The notes below the pieces were generated by a model that did not search any database, was not told the origin of the DNA, and saw only the letters and a program-made list of their open reading frames with translations. Positions 58,393 through 64,000 of a stretch of DNA of 64,000 nucleotides are shown here, one piece after another. A program made the position numbers and the translations under genes. Positions within the stretch are counted from its first letter, which is position 1; every line of letters begins with the position of its first letter. The stretch is from Maritimibacter alkaliphilus HTCC2654 (GTDB lineage: Bacteria > Pseudomonadota > Alphaproteobacteria > Rhodobacterales > Rhodobacteraceae), in NCBI RefSeq assembly GCF_000152805.1, contig NZ_CH902581.1, forward strand, positions 1-64,000, given 5' to 3'.

Positions 58393-58539
58393 ATCAGTGC
58401 TGAACCTAGTCGTTTCTGTAGGAGTTTCAGATGACCACGTCACCAGTTGTTCTGTGAGTGCCACGCTGCACTGCCCCCAGTCGGCGTCCCGCTCTTCTCG
58501 ACGCCGATGTCCACACGACTTGCAAAAACACTTGCCTCT

Positions 58540-59565
58540 TCACTGCCCTAGCCGCTTTGCCCTTTCTGCCATTCGGACCACTTGCGCGCTGGCCGTGACC
58601 GCAGCACTCCGCACGACTGCGGGGCTCTGCGATACGCCTCGTCCAATAGCCTCGCCAGTTGTCAACGCACCGATCCGCGACCTCCCTTTGACGCCGGCCG
58701 TGTTTAAGAGCCCGCGCATAATTCCTGTCGATCCAGCGACAACGGCGGGAGCGGCCGCCACCATCAGGTTCCCGGAGATCCCCCGCACAATCAGGGGCGT
58801 TGCCGCGACGAAGCCCTTGGCCAAGAAAACCATGACGAAGAACGGCACCAGCGAGCCGATGTTGGTCGCGGAGTTCGGATCACCGAGCTGGGCCAGCAGC
58901 GAATTCGCCATGCCGACGACGGTAGAGAACATTGCTGCGATTACGATGGGGTAGAAGGCATAGCTGACTGTCGTCGAGACCCATCTGTGGAAGAAATCCT
59001 TGGTCGCGTCAAAGAGCGACAGTGCGATCATGATCGGAGCGAGGCCAAGCATGAGTGTCAGCATCATCTTGGCGAAGATGAGTACGATGCCAGTCATGAA
59101 GCCGAGAAGGCTGAGGAGCACCAGGCCAATGCCGCCGAGGATCGCTCCGGTCATCCAGTTGAGGTTGTTGCCGATAGCGTTAAGGTATTGGCTGAACTCT
59201 GTAATCAGTCGGTCGAATTCGGCTGCGAAATAGGTAGCGCCCGCCCCGCCGCCCCCGACTGATGAAATCAGTGCGCCCGCCACATAGTCGAGCCCACCAA
59301 TGACTGCATTTGCGACAGCGTTGAAGTTGGCCCAGTTGAAAGCGAAGACCCCTATCAGCATCAGCTTGATCAGGTACCAGAAGAAACTTGCCCCATCCAT
59401 GCTGCGGAACTGGAATGCCATGTTGATGCAGACGCCAATCAGCGAAAGCGTGACCATCAGCAGGACGATCGTGCCGGTATTGCTCGCCACGGTCCCGAAC
59501 TGGGACTCGGCCGCATCGGCGAGGAAGCCGTCGGCGGTTCCAACCATCCAGCTGACGATGCTCAT
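58540..59565 (-). CDS. virB6: T4SS inner-membrane channel protein VirB6
   Basis: 341 residues from the ATG of MSIVSWMVGTADGFL, overlapping the stop of the upstream gene (TAATG). There are five or more membrane helices (TIVLLMVTLSLIGVCINMAF, FWYLIKLMLIGVFAFNW, AILGGIGLVLLSLLGFMTGI, MMLTLMLGLAPIMIALSLF, and others), as in TrbL/VirB6. It is the last visible gene of the leftward operon, after virB11, an order different from the classical virB5-virB6-virB7. Confidence 0.87.
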   Translation of the reverse strand: MSIVSWMVGTADGFLADAAESQFGTVASNTGTIVLLMVTLSLIGVCINMAFQFRSMDGASFFWYLIKLMLIGVFAFNWANFNAVANAVIGGLDYVAGALISSVGGGGAGATYFAAEFDRLITEFSQYLNAIGNNLNWMTGAILGGIGLVLLSLLGFMTGIVLIFAKMMLTLMLGLAPIMIALSLFDATKDFFHRWVSTTVSYAFYPIVIAAMFSTVVGMANSLLAQLGDPNSATNIGSLVPFFVMVFLAKGFVAATPLIVRGISGNLMVAAAPAVVAGSTGIMRGLLNTAGVKGRSRIGALTTGEAIGRGVSQSPAVVRSAAVTASAQVVRMAERAKRLGQ

Positions 59566-59984
59566 TACCAGTTGCCTTGCGCTTCGCAGATATCCTGGAC
59601 GGCGCGGGCGATCTGGTTCTGTTCGTTGCGGAGGGCCAATTGGGCTTGAGTGTGCTCCGCTTGGGTGTTGCTCGCGAACTGTTCCTCGTACTCGGTCGAA
59701 GCGGCATCCCAAGACGGGAAGCGCACATCACAGCCGCAATCGCCACTTTCGTTGATCGTCTCCCATGACCGCAACTCGTAGAGACGCATCAACGTCAGCG
59801 CCTTGTAGGCTTCCCGCGGATTGATTTCGTCCATCCAGGTCGGGCGCGCCGGACGATCGTTGCAAATCCGGTACTTTTGAGGCGACATATCGACCGTGAG
59901 ATCGTTTGAGATCGGAGGCGAAGTCTGCGCCACAAGTGGGCCCGCAAGGGCGGCAAGCATGACTGCGAGGATTGGTTTTCGCAT
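59565..59984 (-). CDS. Small secreted T4SS-associated protein
   Basis: 139 residues with a signal peptide (MRKPILAVMLAALAGPLVAQ). The mature part has cysteines in KYRICNDRPARPTW and GDCGCDVRFPSWDAA and ends with a helical stretch, QAQLALRNEQNQIARAVQDICEAQ. It sits between virB11 and virB6, where it could be a periplasmic or pilus-associated part comparable with VirB5 or VirB7. I do not recognise the family. Confidence 0.65.
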   Translation of the reverse strand: MRKPILAVMLAALAGPLVAQTSPPISNDLTVDMSPQKYRICNDRPARPTWMDEINPREAYKALTLMRLYELRSWETINESGDCGCDVRFPSWDAASTEYEEQFASNTQAEHTQAQLALRNEQNQIARAVQDICEAQGNW

Positions 59985-59999
59985 CTGGGGGGTCCTTTT

Positions 60000-61034
60000 T
60001 TACTCAGCGGCAACGGAGGGGCTCTTGTTGCCTCTGCCGTCGACCGTGTCGAGGTTCAAATCTGTGGTTTGACCCGGCAGGAAGAACTCGGTGATTCCGC
60101 GCGTGCCTTCATGGCGGCCTGCCTGAATGATCACGTCGATCGAGCCCTCAATATAATCGATCATGTCGGCATAGGTCATCGGCACATCCGTTTTCAGGGC
60201 AGCGATGGCGAGGCGACGAACAGCAAGTTGTGGGGTCTCGGCATGGAGCGTAGTCAGCGATCCACCGTGGCCGGTATTGATTGCCTCGAGAAACGTCATC
60301 GCCTCGCGCCCGCGGACTTCGCCTAGGACGATCCGGTCAGGTCGCATGCGAAGCGTTGAGGCCAAGAGCACATCGGCACTGCGGGCATCCGTGTCCCGGT
60401 CCGCGATCAACGTCACGGCATTGGGCTGCTCGGGGCGCAGCTCGGCCGCCTCCTCGATAGTGATGATCCGCTCTTCGGGCGCGATCAGCGAAAGGATCTT
60501 GCGCGCCGCGACCGTCTTGCCGGTCGATGTACCGCCTGAAACGATCATGTTGAGCTTGTTCTCGACGCAGAAGCGCAGCGCGGCGTCGATGTCGCCGGAG
60601 GCAACCACATTGCGCAGCGCGGCGTTTCGTTCGCGCCGCAGACCTTCGAGGCTGCGCTCCTTTCCAAAGAGGAAGCCGAGCCGGATTGCCTCCAGCGGCA
60701 GGGAGGAGAAGAACCGCAACGATATTGAAAACCCGCCCTCGACTGCCGGCGGCTGGATCACTTGCGCGCGGATCGGGCGATCTCGATATAGGATCGAGAC
60801 CGAGACAATGGGCTTCTTCGTGCTGAGCGTCGTCGAGGCGGCCGAGGCGATCTGGTTGCCGAGGTCCTTGATCTCGGTCTGGCTCAGCGGGCTGCCGAGA
60901 CCTCGCATGAAGTGATCGCCCTGGAATTCGCCCCAGACTTGTCCGTCGGGATTGATGCAGATCTCGATCGTGTCGTCGTGCAGGACCTCGGGGCCGAAAC
61001 GGTCGAGCGACGCTTCCAGATAACTTGCAGCCAT
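60000..61034 (-). CDS. virB11: T4SS ATPase VirB11
   Basis: 344 residues from the ATG of MAASYLEASLDRFG, one base after the virB10 stop. Walker A is VSGGTSTGKTVAARKIL; IITIEEAAELR, MRPDRIVLGEVRGREAMTFLEAINTGHGG and TTLHAETP are the Asp, Walker B and His boxes. It is the hexameric traffic ATPase at the base of the channel. Confidence 0.95.
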   Translation of the reverse strand: MAASYLEASLDRFGPEVLHDDTIEICINPDGQVWGEFQGDHFMRGLGSPLSQTEIKDLGNQIASAASTTLSTKKPIVSVSILYRDRPIRAQVIQPPAVEGGFSISLRFFSSLPLEAIRLGFLFGKERSLEGLRRERNAALRNVVASGDIDAALRFCVENKLNMIVSGGTSTGKTVAARKILSLIAPEERIITIEEAAELRPEQPNAVTLIADRDTDARSADVLLASTLRMRPDRIVLGEVRGREAMTFLEAINTGHGGSLTTLHAETPQLAVRRLAIAALKTDVPMTYADMIDYIEGSIDVIIQAGRHEGTRGITEFFLPGQTTDLNLDTVDGRGNKSPSVAAE

Positions 61035-61035
61035 G

Positions 61036-62361
61036 TCAGAAAATCTCGAGGTCACGATCGACCATGACCGTGATCCGTGTACCCTGATCGACATGTATCA
61101 CTGGCCGGATCGCCAGATAGTCCTGCATCACGCTTTGCGTGCTATCGCGCAGGTCGGTGCCGACATCACTCGCAACATCGGCCGCCGCCTCGCTGTTGAT
61201 TTGACCCGCTGCAGCCGCAGGCAGGGCGCCGATCAAGGAGATCAGCGCGGCGGAGCCGAAGCGTTGCGCGAAACGGGTGTCGACAAACCCGGTGGTGCCA
61301 GTACGGCCGAGTTCGTCTCCACCGAAGGCGCTGATCTGCACAGTCTGATTATCGGGCAAGATGATCCGGTCCCATGCCACCATGACGCGCGATTGGGCAA
61401 GTGCGACATCGGAGCGGTAGCGCCCGATCAGCCGCGCGCCGCGCGGGATCAGGATACGCGTTCCATCGAAAGAATGGACGTCTTCCGAGACGATGGCGCG
61501 GATCGCGCCGGGCAGTGTGCTGTCGAGGGCCGTCTCTGTCACAGCCTGAATCATGGTACCCTGAACAACCGTGTTCGAGGGGTTCGCGATCACTTCGGCA
61601 CGTGTCACCTGTGCTGGTTGCGCGCCCGAACGAACAAAGGCTTCATCTGCATTCAGACGCGCGGCTTCCAGCGTATTCTCCCTATCCGCACCCGCGCCAA
61701 TCCCGGAGAACGCGATCATAGGAGACGCGATGCGCTCTGCGCGGGCCTCGGCTTCGGCTGCGCGCCGCCTTTCGAGTTCGGCCAGCCGCAATTCTTCTTC
61801 ACTTGGTCCCAATGAGGTCGGCTCTGGTGGTACAAGCCGTGCAAGCTCCAAGTCCATGCGGAGCTGATCCAATTCGCGATCCCGCTCGTTCAGCTGCCGC
61901 TCGAGAGCACGCTGCGCCTCGGCGGATGCTTCCTGTAAGGTGGCAATTTGCGCCGTCAGGTCCGCAATAGCCTGCTCCGCCCCGCTATCCGCGGCCTCGG
62001 CCGGTCTTGCGCGCAGTTCCTCGAGTTCCGCTCTCAATGTCGCAAGACTTTCCATCAGCGCGAGTTCAGACTCGCTCGGACCTGTGTCCGCAGGGGGGGC
62101 TTGGCTGGGCTCCGGGGTAGAAATCGGCGCCAGATCTCCGAATCCGGGGCCGCTGCTCTGGAACTCTTCCGGCGCGGCGGTCGCCATTGGTGCTTCTGCC
62201 GACGGCTGTAGCGCAGCCCACGCCAGACCACCTGCTGCCGCGATGCCGACGACCCCAAGGATCGCGGCAAGCGGCGCAGGCCGCTTGTTGGCCTTCGCTT
62301 TGCCAGTCGAGCCTTCGAGAGCCGCGAGGCGCGCGGCGAGGTCTTCCGTACCTTCGGTCAT
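61036..62361 (-). CDS. virB10: T4SS core protein VirB10
   Basis: 441 residues from the ATG of MTEGTEDLAARLAALEG. A cytoplasmic tail, one membrane helix (LAAILGVVGIAAAGGLAWAAL), a proline/glutamate-rich periplasmic coiled coil, then the TrbI domain: TVVQGTMIQAVTETALDSTLPG, VHSFDGTRILIPRGARLIGRY, WDRIILPDNQTVQI and GFVDTRFAQRFG. It spans both membranes. Confidence 0.93.
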   Translation of the reverse strand: MTEGTEDLAARLAALEGSTGKAKANKRPAPLAAILGVVGIAAAGGLAWAALQPSAEAPMATAAPEEFQSSGPGFGDLAPISTPEPSQAPPADTGPSESELALMESLATLRAELEELRARPAEAADSGAEQAIADLTAQIATLQEASAEAQRALERQLNERDRELDQLRMDLELARLVPPEPTSLGPSEEELRLAELERRRAAEAEARAERIASPMIAFSGIGAGADRENTLEAARLNADEAFVRSGAQPAQVTRAEVIANPSNTVVQGTMIQAVTETALDSTLPGAIRAIVSEDVHSFDGTRILIPRGARLIGRYRSDVALAQSRVMVAWDRIILPDNQTVQISAFGGDELGRTGTTGFVDTRFAQRFGSAALISLIGALPAAAAGQINSEAAADVASDVGTDLRDSTQSVMQDYLAIRPVIHVDQGTRITVMVDRDLEIF

Positions 62362-63059
62362 GATGTGGCCTGTCCTGCGTCCTGGACGCAAACCACCTCT
62401 TCGCCAAGGCGAAGGACCCATTGTCGGTTGACGCCGGACACGCGGATGACGCCGTCACTCAAGGCTTGGCTGTTCACCGCGCGTTCCCTGCCGTTCGAAT
62501 AACGGAAGATGGCCGGCACCGGCGCATTCCGTGCGAACCGGAAATACGTGAAGGTACCATCATCCCAGATGGCCGTCGGCGTGAACTCTTCTCGGGCACT
62601 GACCGCATAGTTCGCGTTCGGCGCATCGGCCGCAACCGCCCTGGTGGGTTGCACGCGGTTTTCAGGATAGCGGAACTGCACGACATAATGCGGCGTCTCC
62701 CGGGCTTCGACGACATGGAAGTAGTAGGAGCGGCGGTTGGTGTAGACGGTGATGTTGGTGGCGACGCCAGATGCTGTCGGCTTGATGGCGAAGGCACGGC
62801 CACCCGGGACACCGTCGAATTGAAACCCGACCGTATCGCCGGCGATGATCGAGCGGATGGTTTCACCCTCACCGAATTCGACTGTGGTGACGCGGGTCAG
62901 AGTCGTGACGACACGGTAAACCTGGCCTTCAGTCCAGGTCGCGACGCGCACGCGATTGTCATGAGAACCTGGACGGGGCGTAGTTTCGGCCAAAGCAGTC
63001 GTTCCCGCGAACGCGAGAATACTGGCGGCCAGCAGCGCAGAGATTGGAGTGCTAGTCAT
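62358..63059 (-). CDS. virB9: T4SS outer-membrane-complex protein VirB9
   Basis: 233 residues with a signal peptide (MTSTPISALLAASILAFAGTTALA). VEFGEGETIRSIIAGDTVGF, NITVYTNRRSYYFHV and YFRFARNAPVPAIFRYSNGRE match VirB9. Its 3' end overlaps virB10 by 4 bases and its start overlaps virB8, so translation is coupled. Confidence 0.93.
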   Translation of the reverse strand: MTSTPISALLAASILAFAGTTALAETTPRPGSHDNRVRVATWTEGQVYRVVTTLTRVTTVEFGEGETIRSIIAGDTVGFQFDGVPGGRAFAIKPTASGVATNITVYTNRRSYYFHVVEARETPHYVVQFRYPENRVQPTRAVAADAPNANYAVSAREEFTPTAIWDDGTFTYFRFARNAPVPAIFRYSNGRERAVNSQALSDGVIRVSGVNRQWVLRLGEEVVCVQDAGQATS

Positions 63060-63721
63060 TCGGAACGGTCCGATCGGATGGCATATTGGGTAACGGTGAA
63101 GCCGAAAGGGTTTTGCCAAACATCGTCGATCGCGCGGGTCCGCTCGGGCCGGAATTCGAACATCAACGTGGCAGTGAACGATCCATCCTGTACCCCTTGC
63201 GGGCTTGTCAGGCGCTTTCTGAGCCGCACCTGGGCGCGGTTATCGCCAATAAGGGTGATCGATGCGATCTCAACGGCCATCTCGGCCGCAGCCCCGTAAC
63301 GCGTCGGCGGATAGCTGTCCTGCCCCGATGTCCACATCGCGCGCATGTTGGCTTCGGCCGATCCGGAGGACTGTGCGAGGACACGGCGGACGCGAAGATC
63401 GTTGTCGAGCTGGTTGTAGGTTTCGCGGTCGAGAATGTAGCGGTAGATTTGCGCTTCGATCACGGCAGGCCGTTCGGCGAGCGACACGGTTTCAACCGTG
63501 GCATTGGGGAGCGCCATCCCGGTCGCGGGATCGTAGGGGACAACCACGGGAGGCGGCGTCTCGACCATCAGCGCGACAGCCGCAGCCGTCAAACAGCCGA
63601 ATACGCCAAAGCCTGCCCCGGAAATGCCGATCATCCGCCAAAGCTGTTCCCGGCGCAGGGCACCGTAGACAAGTTCCTCTTCCACGAGCTCGCGCGCAGT
63701 CATCACCCCTGCCCCACTCAT
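63056..63721 (-). CDS. virB8: T4SS inner-membrane protein VirB8
   Basis: 221 residues: short cytoplasmic N-terminus, one membrane helix (MIGISGAGFGVFGCLTAAAVALMV), then a periplasmic domain with ERPAVIEAQIYRYILDRETYNQLDND and a last strand VTQYAIRSDR, typical of VirB8. It nucleates channel assembly. Overlaps virB9 and the upstream partial gene by 4 bases each. Confidence 0.92.
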   Translation of the reverse strand: MSGAGVMTARELVEEELVYGALRREQLWRMIGISGAGFGVFGCLTAAAVALMVETPPPVVVPYDPATGMALPNATVETVSLAERPAVIEAQIYRYILDRETYNQLDNDLRVRRVLAQSSGSAEANMRAMWTSGQDSYPPTRYGAAAEMAVEIASITLIGDNRAQVRLRKRLTSPQGVQDGSFTATLMFEFRPERTRAIDDVWQNPFGFTVTQYAIRSDRSE

Positions 63722-64000
63722 GGCTCAAGATCCGGCAAGGTGAAGTCCATGTAGCGGCGTTCTTCGGCAACGGTGGCGGCGTCAACCACGCCTGCATTGC
63801 CTGCGCCTAGGGTTTGGATCGCTTCCAGCTCCCACATCCGGGTCATGGCGATGGCGAGTTCCGCCGTGACGCGTGTGTTATGATCCATCGAGGCTTTGAG
63901 ATCCTCCATGTCGGGGATCATCTCGACCAGACGTTCCACCCGTTCGAGAGACTGCTCCGCCTCTGCGTGGCTGTTCTGCGCCGCCGCCGACATCACAGCA
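63718..64000 (-). CDS. Partial T4SS protein, possibly VirB5/TrbJ-like
   Basis: The frame is open to the right edge, so the N-terminus lies outside. The visible 94 residues are helical (SHAEAEQSLERVERLVEMIPDMEDLKASMDHNTRVTAELAIAMTRMWELEAIQ) and end YMDFTLPDLEP. VirB5/TrbJ proteins are secreted helical pilus-tip proteins encoded before virB6/virB8; AVMSAAAQNSHA at the edge could be the end of a signal peptide. Confidence 0.5.
   Translation of the reverse strand, partial: AVMSAAAQNSHAEAEQSLERVERLVEMIPDMEDLKASMDHNTRVTAELAIAMTRMWELEAIQTLGAGNAGVVDAATVAEERRYMDFTLPDLEP

Noticed and set aside
58034-58954. Rightward frame spanning the IS256 end and the virB6 3' part
   Set aside because: It crosses the IS boundary and the target duplication and is antisense to virB6.
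1-64000. tRNA or rRNA genes
   Set aside because: I noticed no cloverleaf with a TTCGA-type T-loop in the right place and no rRNA-like stretch; this was by eye only.

Overview
The window looks like part of a large conjugative plasmid of a Rhodobacterales-type alphaproteobacterium. The reasons are a repABC replication and partition operon, GC-rich coding DNA, a MobC/relaxase/VirD4 mobilisation block with an adjoining VirC-like pair, a VirB-type type IV secretion operon running off the right edge, and many plasmid-backbone families of this group. All family calls come from reading motifs in the translated sequence; no database search was run.

Layout. 1-3.8 kb is rearranged insertion-sequence debris: the end of a MarR-type regulator, a truncated IS110-family transposase, an ISL3-family element with very long terminal inverted repeats, and the 3' part of a copper-type P-ATPase. 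3.9-9.1 kb is a mercury-resistance locus with merR divergent from merT, merP, a small membrane gene, merF, a second flavoreductase, merA and a membrane gene, all from a MerR-type promoter with a 19-bp spacer. 9.4-11.6 kb has a DUF1612/RHE_PE00001-like protein divergent from a serine recombinase. 11.8-15.4 kb is repABC, with a DnaA box, operator-like dyads, an antisense RNA between repB and repC with its own promoter and terminator, and two near-identical parS-like palindromes.

15.5-38.6 kb is plasmid backbone and cargo: a large second ParB-like protein, SSB, a stand-alone reverse transcriptase, DUF932, small conserved proteins, an Xre/MbcA-RES toxin-antitoxin pair, an AbiEi/AbiEii pair, a 1464-residue methyltransferase/strawberry-notch helicase, a Toprim protein, a SLOG-type protein and a WGR protein. 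Five genes here carry a recurring purine-rich leader.

38.8-45.6 kb is an accessory island. A MazG-like protein and a uracil-DNA-glycosylase-family protein run rightward and converge on a five-gene leftward operon: acyl-carrier-like protein, XRE regulator, ImmA/IrrE metallopeptidase fused to a chagasin-like papain-inhibitor domain, papain-like C1 peptidase, and thymidylate-synthase-like protein. A Fic protein follows. I consider this operon the best candidate for an undescribed system: a peptidase sits beside what looks like its own inhibitor, fused to a regulator-cleaving metalloprotease.

45.7-52.6 kb is the mobilisation region: VirC2-like and VirC1-like proteins, a hairpin-rich oriT candidate, MobC, relaxase and coupling protein. 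52.7-57.1 kb is a Gabija-like defence operon (GajA/GajB) with a third gene encoding an HExxH protein. An intact IS256-family element with an 8-bp target duplication follows. 58.5-64 kb is the leftward T4SS operon (virB6, a small secreted protein, virB11, virB10, virB9, virB8 and a partial gene).
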